Assembly (NCBI RefSeq): GCF_026240095.1
Contig: NZ_JAPIVG010000002.1
Location: 1-64,000 of the forward strand
Reading direction: 5' to 3'
Length of the DNA: 64,000 bases
Source: Pedobacter sandarakinus
GTDB taxonomy: Bacteria > Bacteroidota > Bacteroidia > Sphingobacteriales > Sphingobacteriaceae
The position numbers were made by a program, and so were the translations under genes. Below are positions 45,755 to 54,816 of the stretch, piece after piece; position 1 is the first letter of the stretch; each line of letters begins with the position of its first letter. The notes beneath the pieces are model-generated. The model was not told the origin of the DNA. It saw only the letters and a list, made by a program, of their open reading frames with translations, and did no database searches.

Positions 45755-46475
45755 TTTCTTTTTGCTAAATGCTGCTATTGATATTCCAACTTATAATGAA
45801 TTTAAACTAGGAATGTCTGAATTAATTGCGATAGATAAGAAAAAGGATCATGTGTTTTTAAAACATCAATCTATTTATAATCTAAACATTTTCGAAGAGT
45901 TATTTCGTACTTACGGGCCTGTTGAAAGTGCAATTATAATTTTTTTGGAACAACATATAGCTAGTGAAGTTTATGTTGATACTGAGGAAAAAGCTCGCGA
46001 ATTAGATACATCTCTTCCATTTGCTTTTACAGGAATAAATTTTTTAAACCAGGCTATTGCTTTGCAAAAACAAATTGTAGACGACACTTCATATCAGAAT
46101 TTTTGTAGAACACTTTTAGGAAATTTAGATAAATTGAAGGATATTATGGGAGAATGCCTTGTTTCAAAGCAGTTTGAAAAAATGTTTGCTGATTTTAAAC
46201 CTGATGTACAACAATCTATTATTGAAGATTTTGCGAAAGCAAAAGCTAGGGGATTAAAAACTCCTTTTTATCCTGATACGAAAATTATAAAAGACGTTAC
46301 AAAAACAAATCACAAAACAAAAGTTTATGAATTAAGAGTATACACTCCAATTGCCTTAAGAGTTTATTTTAATGAAATCGATGGGGTTGTAAAACTTGCA
46401 TCTATAGAGCAGAAATCAAATCCAAATCAAGATAATGATATTAATTCGGCACATAAAATCTTAAACGAATTATAA
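45747..46475 (+). CDS. Unknown partner of the DUF262/AAA pair (242 aa)
   Basis: ATG at 45747 overlaps the ATPase gene by 8 bp; a longer frame from 45699 would overlap more and is less likely. The N-terminal 140 residues are mixed alpha/beta with no recognised motif (SAIIIFLEQHIASEVYVDTE). The C-terminal segment (HKTKVYELRVYTPIALRVYF, then GVVKLASIEQKSNPNQ) has the strand pattern seen in RelE/ParE-like toxins. No active-site residues can be assigned. Its position before hsdR, with a 6-bp gap, makes it part of the same operon. Confidence 0.6.
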   Translation: MSNFFLLNAAIDIPTYNEFKLGMSELIAIDKKKDHVFLKHQSIYNLNIFEELFRTYGPVESAIIIFLEQHIASEVYVDTEEKARELDTSLPFAFTGINFLNQAIALQKQIVDDTSYQNFCRTLLGNLDKLKDIMGECLVSKQFEKMFADFKPDVQQSIIEDFAKAKARGLKTPFYPDTKIIKDVTKTNHKTKVYELRVYTPIALRVYFNEIDGVVKLASIEQKSNPNQDNDINSAHKILNEL

Positions 46476-46481
46476 GAACCT

Positions 46482-49400
46482 ATGCCATCACAAACTAACG
46501 AACAAGCCCTAGAAGCCGCTATAGAAAAGAGATTGAGTGGTACAAACTTAGAAGAGCTCAAATTATTAAGCGAACCTCTAGAATTGTATAGAACTGGCAA
46601 TGGCTATTACATTGGGCAGGCTTCAGATTTTAATCCAAAGTTTGCGATTGATGAAAATCGTTTTTGGCATTTTTTAGCGACTACGCAAAAAGAAGAGTTA
46701 GCCAAATTGCAAAAGCAGGGCGATTGGAAATTAAAAATTCTGGAGCGTTTTGATCGTTTAGTAAAAAAGTATGGCATATTGCGCATCTTTAGAAAAGGCT
46801 TAGACGTGGACGATGCGCATTTTGCCTTATTTTATGTGTTACCCTTGGCCAGTAGTGGCGAAAAGGTAAAAGAGAATTTTAAAAACAATGAGTTTAGCGT
46901 AACCCGCCAGTTACGATACTCGCAAAGCAATCCCTTAGAAGAGATAGACATGGTGCTGTTTATTAACGGTATCCCATTTGCAACTATGGAGTTAAAAAAC
47001 CATTGGACAGGCCAAAACGCCAAAGTACATGGACAAAGTCAATATAAATTTAAGCGAGATATTAGCCAAACGCTGTTAAACTTTGGGCGTTGTATTGTTC
47101 ATTTCGCGGTAGATACCGATGAAGTTTACATGACTACCAAACTAGATGGTGCCAATACTTTCTTTTTACCATTCAACTTGGGCAATAACTTTGGCAAGGG
47201 CAATCCAACCAATCCCTTTGGGCATAAAACTTCTTATTTATGGGATGAGGTTTTAACCAAAGAAAGCGTAGCCAATATCATCCAACATTTTGTGCGTTTT
47301 GATGGCAAAGATACCGATCCGCTAAATAGCAAAACCTTATATTTTCCGCGTTACCACCAAATGGATGTGGTGAGGCGTTTGGTAAAAGATGCGAGCGAAA
47401 AAGGAGTGGGACAAACCTATTTAATTCAGCATTCTGCAGGCTCGGGTAAATCTAACTCCATTACTTGGGCAGCTTACCAATTGATAGAGGTTTATCCAGA
47501 AAGCGATGATTTGCCGGGAAGTAAGGGGAAAGGTAATCCGTTATTTGATTCGGTAATTGTGGTAACCGATCGTAGATTGCTCGATAAACAATTGCGAGAG
47601 AACATCAAAGAATTCTCTGAGGTGAAAAACATCATTGCGCCAGCCTATACTTCGGCCGAATTGAAAAGCAGTTTAGAAAGTGGCAAAAAAATTATCATCA
47701 CTACCATTCAAAAGTTTCCATTTATTGTAAACGGTATTGCCGATTTAAGCGATAAACGTTTCGCCGTAATTATTGATGAAGCACACAGCAGCCAGAGTGG
47801 CTCTGCAGCCGATAATTTAAACAAGGCAATGGGTGCAGAAACGGAGGAAGATACCGATGATGCACAAGATAAAATTTTATCGGCTATGCGTGGCCGTAAA
47901 ATGAGAGACAATGCTTCTTATTTAGCCTTTACCGCTACGCCAAAAAACAACACGCTCGAAAAATTTGGGGTAGCCCAAGCAAATGGCTCTTTTAAGCCGT
48001 TTCATTTGTATTCGATGAAACAAGCCATTGAGGAGGAATTTATCTTAGATGTATTGGCCAATTATACCACTTATAGAAGCTATTATGAAATTGAAAAATC
48101 AGTAGAAGATAATCCGCTATTTGATACGGCAAAAGCACAGAAGAAGTTAAGGGCTTTTGTAGAACGTCACCCAGAAACTATTGCAACCAAAGCAGAGATT
48201 ATGCTTGATCATTTGATGACCAAAATTGTAAATGCCAAAAAGTTAAAAGGTAAGGCAAAAGCAATGGTGGTTACCCAAAGTATCGAATCTGCTATTCTGT
48301 ATTATCTAGCAATCAAAAAAATATTGGTAGCTAAAGGTAATCCATTTAAAATTGCAATTGCTTTTTCTGGCAAGAAAACGGTTGGAGGTGTAGAGTATTC
48401 AGAAGATAGTTTAAATGGTTTTCCAGAAAAAGATACCCGTGATCGTTTCAATGAGGATGAGTATCGCTTATTGGTTGTGGCTAATAAATACCTAACTGGT
48501 TTCGATCAGCCAAAGTTAACGGCTATGTATGTAGATAAGAAGTTACAGGGTGTTTTGGCGGTTCAGGCATTATCTAGGCTAAATCGGGCTGCAAATAAAT
48601 TAGGAAAAAAGACAGAAGACCTATTTATCCTCGATTTTTTTAATACAACAGATGAAATTAAAGATTCATTTGATCCTTTTTATACTTCAACTACCTTGAG
48701 CAAGGCAACGGATGTAAATGTTTTACACGAGCTTAAATCAATAATGGATGATGTAGGAGTTTATGAATGGGCAGAGGTAGAGGATTTTGTAGAAAAGTAT
48801 TTTAAGGGTGTTAATGCGCAGTTGTTAAGTCCGATTATAGACACTGCTGCCGAAAGATTTAATTCTTCTTTGGCACTTGAAGATAATGATAAAGCCGATT
48901 TTAAGATAAAGGCTAAACAATTTGTTAAAATTTATGGCCAAATGGCAGCCATTTTACCTTACGAAATGTTGGTTTGGGAAAAGTTGTTTTGGTTCTTAAA
49001 GTTTTTGATCCCCAAATTAATTGTGCTTGATCCAAGTAGCCAAATTGATGAATTGTTGGATGCTGTTGATTTATCTACCTATGGTTTAGAGCGTGTAAAG
49101 CTGAATGCGGCAATAGGTTTAGATGATAATGAAACCCTGCTCGATCCTCAAAACCCTAATTTGAGAGGTGCACATGGAAGTACAGAAGAAGCAGATCCGC
49201 TCGATTTAATTATCAATAGTTTCAATGAACGCTTTTTTCAGGGCTGGGAAGCTACACCAGAAGACCAAAGGGTAAAGTTTGTAACCCTGGGCAAGTACAT
49301 TCAAGCACACCCCGATTTCCAGACCAAAGTAGTTGACAATGCTGATGTGCATACCTCAGATTTAGCTTTCAAAAAGATTTTAGACGATGTGATGTCAAAG

Positions 49401-49505
49401 CAACGCAAAAACGAGTTAGATTTATATAGGCTCTATGCGAAAGACGAGGCATTTTATCAGGCATTTTTTGATACGATGAAAAGGATGGTTAATATTGGGA
49501 GATAA
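46482..49505 (+). CDS. hsdR: Type I restriction endonuclease subunit
   Basis: 1007 residues. N-terminal nuclease with EIDMVLFINGIPFATMELK (D, E, K of the PD-(D/E)xK site). Then the two RecA folds of an SF2 translocase: HSAGSGKSNS (motif I), IDEAHSSQSG (II), LAFTATPKN (III), and later VANKYLTGFDQP and QALSRLNRA (V/VI). C-terminal helical domain ends at RMVNIGR. It translocates DNA and cuts at a distance from an unmodified site. Last gene of the locus, separated from hsdS by the four accessory genes. Confidence 0.95.
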   Translation: MPSQTNEQALEAAIEKRLSGTNLEELKLLSEPLELYRTGNGYYIGQASDFNPKFAIDENRFWHFLATTQKEELAKLQKQGDWKLKILERFDRLVKKYGILRIFRKGLDVDDAHFALFYVLPLASSGEKVKENFKNNEFSVTRQLRYSQSNPLEEIDMVLFINGIPFATMELKNHWTGQNAKVHGQSQYKFKRDISQTLLNFGRCIVHFAVDTDEVYMTTKLDGANTFFLPFNLGNNFGKGNPTNPFGHKTSYLWDEVLTKESVANIIQHFVRFDGKDTDPLNSKTLYFPRYHQMDVVRRLVKDASEKGVGQTYLIQHSAGSGKSNSITWAAYQLIEVYPESDDLPGSKGKGNPLFDSVIVVTDRRLLDKQLRENIKEFSEVKNIIAPAYTSAELKSSLESGKKIIITTIQKFPFIVNGIADLSDKRFAVIIDEAHSSQSGSAADNLNKAMGAETEEDTDDAQDKILSAMRGRKMRDNASYLAFTATPKNNTLEKFGVAQANGSFKPFHLYSMKQAIEEEFILDVLANYTTYRSYYEIEKSVEDNPLFDTAKAQKKLRAFVERHPETIATKAEIMLDHLMTKIVNAKKLKGKAKAMVVTQSIESAILYYLAIKKILVAKGNPFKIAIAFSGKKTVGGVEYSEDSLNGFPEKDTRDRFNEDEYRLLVVANKYLTGFDQPKLTAMYVDKKLQGVLAVQALSRLNRAANKLGKKTEDLFILDFFNTTDEIKDSFDPFYTSTTLSKATDVNVLHELKSIMDDVGVYEWAEVEDFVEKYFKGVNAQLLSPIIDTAAERFNSSLALEDNDKADFKIKAKQFVKIYGQMAAILPYEMLVWEKLFWFLKFLIPKLIVLDPSSQIDELLDAVDLSTYGLERVKLNAAIGLDDNETLLDPQNPNLRGAHGSTEEADPLDLIINSFNERFFQGWEATPEDQRVKFVTLGKYIQAHPDFQTKVVDNADVHTSDLAFKKILDDVMSKQRKNELDLYRLYAKDEAFYQAFFDTMKRMVNIGR

Positions 49506-49883
49506 ACACACCCATAATTTCAATGCTACTCTTCAAAACTAAAAAACAAAACCTATCTTCACTTAAAGAGGTTCCTTTCAAGCTAGAGCGAGGTTGATCA
49601 GGGTACTTGAAGTCAATTCAATGCACTTAAGCATTGAAATTTGGTTGTGTCCGATTGCAGTAAAGCAAATTTTGTCAGGAGTATGTTTCGCTATCGTCCT
49701 GTTTGAAGATTTTCTTTGATTTTAGTTATAGCATTCCTTAAAATTTATAAAAGACTTGTTGACGAGGCAATTTGTAGCATTATTTATGCGACAATGAAGA
49801 TGAAAAGCTATTCAAGTGTTGCACAACTAAAATAATGCGCAACATAAATGCTAAAATCAAGTCTATCCCACTGCAGATATCAC
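49506..49883. other. Spacer right of hsdR with one inverted repeat
   Basis: No credible gene. TTCAATGC-acttaa-GCATTGAA (49617-49638) is a perfect 8-bp inverted repeat without a T tract, 112 bp past the hsdR stop. It marks the right end of the defence block. Confidence 0.45.
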
Positions 49884-50774
49884 CTACCCACCAATCTCAA
49901 GCCTGTATCCTTTTCCGCGGATGACGGCGATTTTTATATCTGGATCTAAAGCAAGCTTTTTTCTGAGCTTCGATATGAACATGTCCAAACTTCGACCAAC
50001 GATAACGCCTTCGTCTTCCCAGATTTCTTTTTGTAATCTGCTACGTTCAATCATTACGTTAGGGGATAGCGCAAAGATCTGAAGTACACGGGTTTCAGTC
50101 CCTGTTAATGCTATGGTATGCCCATTGATGCTGAGCTCACGCTTCGAAGTATTAAATAATATCGAACCCAAATTTAACGAAGCCGGATCGATAGTTTTAG
50201 GCAAGGAAATATGCAATTTAGGATTACGCCAGAACATAAAGCCAACAAACGCCAGCACAGGTAAGCAACCCAGGAGATATCCTTTAGCCAGGTTGTTCAT
50301 ACCAGGCGGTTTAAATTTGACGCTCAGCACGTACGGTGCAAATGCTTGCTTTCGACCAACGCAAGAAATCAGGTTATTGTCTTGGTTATTGGATATGGCA
50401 TAGGCATAGGCCACACCAGGCTCGCTGGTTTTGAGCACGTTCACTACATAATCACTTGCGTAAGGATCATGAGCTAAAATAATTTGGGTAATTTTTACGA
50501 GCGCATCAGATTGAAAAGCAAAGGACTTCTCGAAGCGGATCTGGTATTCGTCTTTAGATATCTTTTCAACTGGCAGAACGGTAGATGTGCTGTCGCCCGA
50601 TTGTAAAAGCAATTCATGGCCCACTCTCCGGAGTAAAATTTCTCTTTTCGCGATATTGAATTCGTCATGAGGAGTCGTAAAAAAGGCTAAGCCTACTAAT
50701 GCCACTGTTGAAAGTAACAGGACTCCAATCAAATATTTTCCTCTTCCAGAAGGCAGATTTTTACCAATAAGCAT
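49884..50774 (-). CDS. Membrane-anchored winged-helix transcription regulator
   Basis: 296 residues with an unusual order: a TM helix near the N-terminus (KYLIGVLLLSTVALVGLAFF), an extracytoplasmic domain of about 130 residues, a second TM helix (about 168-188, GYLLGCLPVLAFVGFMFW), and a C-terminal OmpR/PhoB-type winged helix (LTGTETRVLQIFALSPNVMI, then RSLDMFISKLRKKLA and KGYRLEIGG). This is the ToxR/CadC idea with sensor first and DNA-binding domain last. Divergent from a small secreted protein across a 149-bp AT-rich spacer containing three TTTAC repeats (about 50791-50816); that gene is its probable target. Confidence 0.82.
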   Translation of the reverse strand: MLIGKNLPSGRGKYLIGVLLLSTVALVGLAFFTTPHDEFNIAKREILLRRVGHELLLQSGDSTSTVLPVEKISKDEYQIRFEKSFAFQSDALVKITQIILAHDPYASDYVVNVLKTSEPGVAYAYAISNNQDNNLISCVGRKQAFAPYVLSVKFKPPGMNNLAKGYLLGCLPVLAFVGFMFWRNPKLHISLPKTIDPASLNLGSILFNTSKRELSINGHTIALTGTETRVLQIFALSPNVMIERSRLQKEIWEDEGVIVGRSLDMFISKLRKKLALDPDIKIAVIRGKGYRLEIGG

Positions 50775-50923
50775 CGTGTAAAAATTATAATTTACAAAGT
50801 TTACGTTTTTATTTACAATATCCTTTATTCATCCCGAAATATATCCACATATTTTTGTTTAGTCAAGTTCAAGGGTCGAAAAATGGACACTAGACAATAG
50901 CTTGATCATTAAACCTAAGCAAT

Positions 50924-51463
50924 ATGAAAAAAATTATTTATGCACTATTTTTGGTCTTGGTTGCAGCCTACGGATTGGTATTTGCAAATCGTGAATTGAA
51001 AAAGGAACAGCCTGAAGGCGAAATCTCAGCGGCAGCTTCTACAGTTGATGGCGCAGAAGGGTTAAAAAAATGGGAAGCTAGTCCTGATGGCGTTAAGTTT
51101 AAACGGTGGAAAGTTTCCCCGACAGGTAAGCACATTCGTGCAGGTGCGGCGAAGATCAACAAGGCCTTAAATGATTCGACTGAAATGGAAGCTGTAATTA
51201 CATCACTTTCGCTTCCGCCGGGATCTCGTTTGGGTTTCGGGATGTTGGCTAAAATTAATGGTGTCGACTGCATATTAAAACTGGAACCTGATGCATCTCA
51301 GTTAAGACAATTAAAAATGCTAAAAGTTAACGACAAACTTATTCTTAAAGGTCGTCATGTATCCTTGGCACCTTCTTACGCATACCCAATTGTCTGGGGC
51401 GAATCTGTTTTATTTAACGGTAGCGTAATTTATAAACGTGCTCCGCCTAAAGGTGGCTGCTAG
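50924..51463 (+). CDS. Secreted protein of unknown function (179 aa)
   Basis: MKKIIYALFLVLVAAYGLVFA is a signal peptide or an N-terminal anchor. The mature part has a linker rich in Ala/Glu followed by a beta-rich domain (GFGMLAKINGVDCILKLEPD, then KVNDKLILKGRHVSLAPS). I recognise no family. Divergent from the membrane-bound winged-helix regulator and ended by its own terminator, so it is likely a regulated single-gene unit. Confidence 0.65.
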   Translation: MKKIIYALFLVLVAAYGLVFANRELKKEQPEGEISAAASTVDGAEGLKKWEASPDGVKFKRWKVSPTGKHIRAGAAKINKALNDSTEMEAVITSLSLPPGSRLGFGMLAKINGVDCILKLEPDASQLRQLKMLKVNDKLILKGRHVSLAPSYAYPIVWGESVLFNGSVIYKRAPPKGGC

Positions 51464-51549
51464 TATGGAAGTAATCGTCAAAGGAAAATGATATAACTGA
51501 TCCTATTTTAAGTTGCCCATTTGTTGGTAAATGAAGTGAATTCATAAAG

Positions 51550-51583
51550 ATGCCTGGCTGAAACATAACAGCTGGGCATTTTT
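51550..51583 (+). terminator. Terminator after the secreted protein gene
   Basis: ATGCCTGGCTG pairs with CAGCTGGGCAT (interrupted by one T-G step) around an 8-nt loop, followed by five T. Confidence 0.7.
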
Positions 51584-51831
51584 AGTTTTCTTCCTTCTCA
51601 ATGATGGATAAATTAAAACAGTTATTTTTCCTTTATCTGCTTTCTACTACACTCGTTTACATCTTAAATCGAGGTCTCAGCCAAAATGGCTTGACATTTT
51701 TATGACTGGTACCGGGGAAAAAAGATCAAAATCAAACCAAATAGTCTAGGAAGTGTTTTTTCAGCATTGCGTATTTACCTGGTTGGGAGGTGATATACGG
51801 GCAGGAAATAGGGCAAATCAAATCTTCCCAG

Positions 51832-52584
51832 ATGGAAAAAACAAGATATTATAGTGGAACGAGTGGACTTTTGCTTCCCGTACCTAATAAAGCATTTTAC
51901 CCCGAGGCGTTTCAGGAGCGCTCCAGACTTCACTATTATGCATCGATGCGTAATAGCATCGAGATAAACAGTTCTTTCTACAAGATTCCACAAAGTCAGA
52001 CTATTAAAAAATGGGCGGATGATGTACCTGCGAATTTTCGGTTTACCTTCAAACTATTCAAAGGCATTACTCATCAACCCGGGTTAGCCTTCGACGCTCA
52101 TGAGTTAGCACATTTTATGCAGGTGGTTTCAAATGTTGGGGAGAAGAGCGGATGCATTTTGGTGCAATTTCCGCCTAGCATTCGCATTGCACAGCTTCCG
52201 GCAATACAACGGCTCCTTTCGGCATTGAAAACTTCTGATCCAGACTGCAAATGGCCTATCGCCATCGAGTTCAGGCATCCTTCTTTGTACGTAGCCGATG
52301 TGTATGCAATGTTGGAAGATGGAGGATTTGCTATGGTAATTCACGATAAGGGCATATCAACGAGTCCTTTTGAAAATAAAGGCGCAGGACCAGTTTATAT
52401 TCGTTTCCATGGACCCGAAGGCAACTATCGGGGAAGTTATGAATCTGATGTTTTGTATGAATACGCGGGCTACATCCGTGACTGGCTTGCTGAAGGTAAG
52501 TCGGTATATGTGTATTTTAACAATACGATGGGTAATGTGCATGCAAACCTGGAATTATTAAACCAGTTTGTATCATCGGATTGA
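51832..52584 (+). CDS. DUF72 domain protein
   Basis: 250 residues from the ATG at 51832; a GTG at 51790 would add 14 residues of low likelihood. DUF72 signatures: YYSGTSGLLLPV, EINSSFYKIPQSQTIKKWA, FRFTFKLFKGITH, then AIEFRHPSLY and VYIRFHGPEGNY, ending YVYFNNTMGNVHANLELL. A TIM-barrel-like family of unknown biochemical role. Single gene. Confidence 0.88.
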   Translation: MEKTRYYSGTSGLLLPVPNKAFYPEAFQERSRLHYYASMRNSIEINSSFYKIPQSQTIKKWADDVPANFRFTFKLFKGITHQPGLAFDAHELAHFMQVVSNVGEKSGCILVQFPPSIRIAQLPAIQRLLSALKTSDPDCKWPIAIEFRHPSLYVADVYAMLEDGGFAMVIHDKGISTSPFENKGAGPVYIRFHGPEGNYRGSYESDVLYEYAGYIRDWLAEGKSVYVYFNNTMGNVHANLELLNQFVSSD

Positions 52585-52824
52585 GCGAAGAGGGGAAATG
52601 GGTAAAGCTGATTTTGCAAATTCATCATCAGCTTTTTTAAGATCAATTAACTATCAAACATTACATAATAAGTTATGTTCTTTGTTCGAACAAATTGGCA
52701 AGGGCAAGCAATCGAATCTTGTTTGATGGTATATGGTGCTGAATCAACAACGTTCAATTTGCGGCTATTGGATAAAGCCGGCGTAATTTCTTAAATAATT
52801 TAAATTATTATCAATGATATAACC

Positions 52825-53598
52825 ATGGCAGAATTACCAGATTTAACTGTTTTCGCAAAAATACTCACGAAAAGATTCCAGGGAAAGGTGTTGGAGACGC
52901 TTGATGTAAGTGTGGCAAAGAAAATAAAGGTAACAGGAACGGCGTTGAAAAAGGCACTTGAGGGAAGAGAATTACTGAATGTTGAACGTGAGGGCAAAAC
53001 TTTACAATTGATTTTTTCCGGCTCGCAGGTATTGGGTTTACATCTAATGCTGCGAGGGGAGTTGGTTTTGTTTGACCAGGATGAGCCTCCCCGCTACCAG
53101 ATATTGGGCTTTCACTTTGAAGGTGGTGAAGCTTTTTCGCTTGTGGATTTACAAAAGCATGCTACACCCACGCTTAATCCCGAAAAAATAGCGGTGCCCG
53201 ATGCCCTGGATTTGCAGGAAAAAGATTTTTTGGATTTACTTGCCAGGAAGCGAACAACAATAAAAACGCTTTTAATGGATCAACACCTGATTAGGGGAAT
53301 AGGCAATAGTTATAGCGATGAAATATTGTATCAGGCCGGGATCTCACCTCTTTCTATCGCAAAAGCAATTCCTGCTAATCATGCGAAAAAGCTTTTTAAA
53401 AGTATTGGTGAAACACTGCGTACGGCAATCGAACAAATTGCGAAAGAAAATGGCAACGAACTCAAGGGCGAATTGAGAGATTTTATGCACGTGCACCGTT
53501 CATCCATGGAAAAAACGGATAAAGGAGAGAAAATCCTATCAACGAAAATAGGTGGACGCAAAAGTTACTATACTGCCGAACAGCAATTGTTTAAATGA
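52825..53598 (+). CDS. Fpg/Nei family DNA glycosylase, atypical active site
   Basis: 257 residues. Starts MAELPDLTVF; the family norm is MPELPE with Pro2 as the nucleophile, here Ala2 (GCA instead of CCA), while E3 is kept. The beta-sandwich Lys lies in REGKTLQL, the H2TH region in RGIGNSYSDEILYQAGISP with the conserved Asn, and the last segment STKIGGRKSYYTAEQQ keeps the DNA-binding Arg but has no Cys, so it is a zincless finger. Removal of oxidised bases is therefore uncertain. Single gene convergent with an SDR. Confidence 0.85.
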   Translation: MAELPDLTVFAKILTKRFQGKVLETLDVSVAKKIKVTGTALKKALEGRELLNVEREGKTLQLIFSGSQVLGLHLMLRGELVLFDQDEPPRYQILGFHFEGGEAFSLVDLQKHATPTLNPEKIAVPDALDLQEKDFLDLLARKRTTIKTLLMDQHLIRGIGNSYSDEILYQAGISPLSIAKAIPANHAKKLFKSIGETLRTAIEQIAKENGNELKGELRDFMHVHRSSMEKTDKGEKILSTKIGGRKSYYTAEQQLFK

Positions 53599-53709
53599 TT
53601 GCCTTAGCCCGTTCGGATACCTGGATTGGCATTGAATTATCTTGTTTTCAAAAAATTCCTAAACATTCCAGGCTGAGATATTAGTTATAAGTTTGCGCCC
53701 ACTTTTCAA

Positions 53710-54504
53710 TTACTTTTGGTCTCCAGGCTCCTGCACTTTCTCCATTTGTGCCGCTTGTATACTATCAGGGGTTAAATTCCCCATAGCAACCTGCACTTTA
53801 TTTTTAAGTCCTGAAACCACCATGTCTTTGCCAGCCATTAGTGCTTCATAACCATCTTTGGCCACTTTTACCGGATCTGCAAGGTCACCTTCCTGCACGA
53901 TCTTCGCATCTAACATATCTGCTTTTCTAAAGAAGTCAGTATCCGTTGCTCCGGGCAACAGTGATGTAACGCTAACGCCAGTATCCTTCAGTTCATTGCG
54001 AATGGACTCATTAAAAGAATGTACAAAAGCCTTGGTTCCATGATAAACCGCCTGGTAAGGTCCTGGTGTTTTGCCAGCAATGGAAGCCAAATTCAGAATT
54101 TTGCCACTTCCTTTTGCTACCATGTCTTTTGCTACATGTTTTGTAAGGGTTACCAGTGCAGAAATGTTAAGCTGGATAATGTTAAGCTCCCTTTCCAGAT
54201 CGTTTTCAATGAATTTACCATACACACCCTGGCCTGCATCATTTACCAATACATCTATTTCGAGTTGCATTGATTGTACTTGCTGGTAAAGCTCGGTAGC
54301 GGCGCCCGGTACAAATAAGTCTTTACTGATGCACACCACATCTATTCCTTCCTGTTTTAAAGTCGATGCAGTAGATTCTAGTGCTTGTTCATCTCTAGCC
54401 ACAATGATGAGGTTGAATTTGTCTTTTGCAAAAAGTTTCGCAAGCTCGAGGCCGATCCCGCTTGTAGCGCCGGTTATAAGCGCAAACTGTTTTTCGTTGT
54501 TCAT
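53710..54504 (-). CDS. Short-chain dehydrogenase/reductase
   Basis: 264 residues. Cofactor site LITGATSGIGLELA, NDAGQGVYG (NAG variant), catalytic Ser in NLASIAGKTP and YHGTKAFVHS (YxxxK). Closest in style to DltE/YqjQ-like SDRs; not a close copy of the two SDRs in the HxlR region. Substrate unknown. Confidence 0.9.
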   Translation of the reverse strand: MNNEKQFALITGATSGIGLELAKLFAKDKFNLIIVARDEQALESTASTLKQEGIDVVCISKDLFVPGAATELYQQVQSMQLEIDVLVNDAGQGVYGKFIENDLERELNIIQLNISALVTLTKHVAKDMVAKGSGKILNLASIAGKTPGPYQAVYHGTKAFVHSFNESIRNELKDTGVSVTSLLPGATDTDFFRKADMLDAKIVQEGDLADPVKVAKDGYEALMAGKDMVVSGLKNKVQVAMGNLTPDSIQAAQMEKVQEPGDQK

Positions 54505-54816
54505 AATTTTTATAGGTAGATACGCTAATTCAACATATCCTTTATGAAAAAGATTTACCTTTTTTCACTTTATCGCAAATCGTAGCAGCACCTTCAAAAG
54601 CTGGCGAAATAAATTTGATACACAAGACAAATGTGAACCGGCTATCTGAAAGTCTGTATTTTTTGATGCTGATGTGTTTGATACTGAATACGATGCAAAC
54701 TGATGTACTTGTTTTTAACTTTGAATATTTAAAACCTCCAGTTGCTGTGGTTAAAAAAAAAACAGAAACTAACTTAATATGCCAAACTTTCTTCTCTTGG
54801 CAAGGGTTATATCAAC

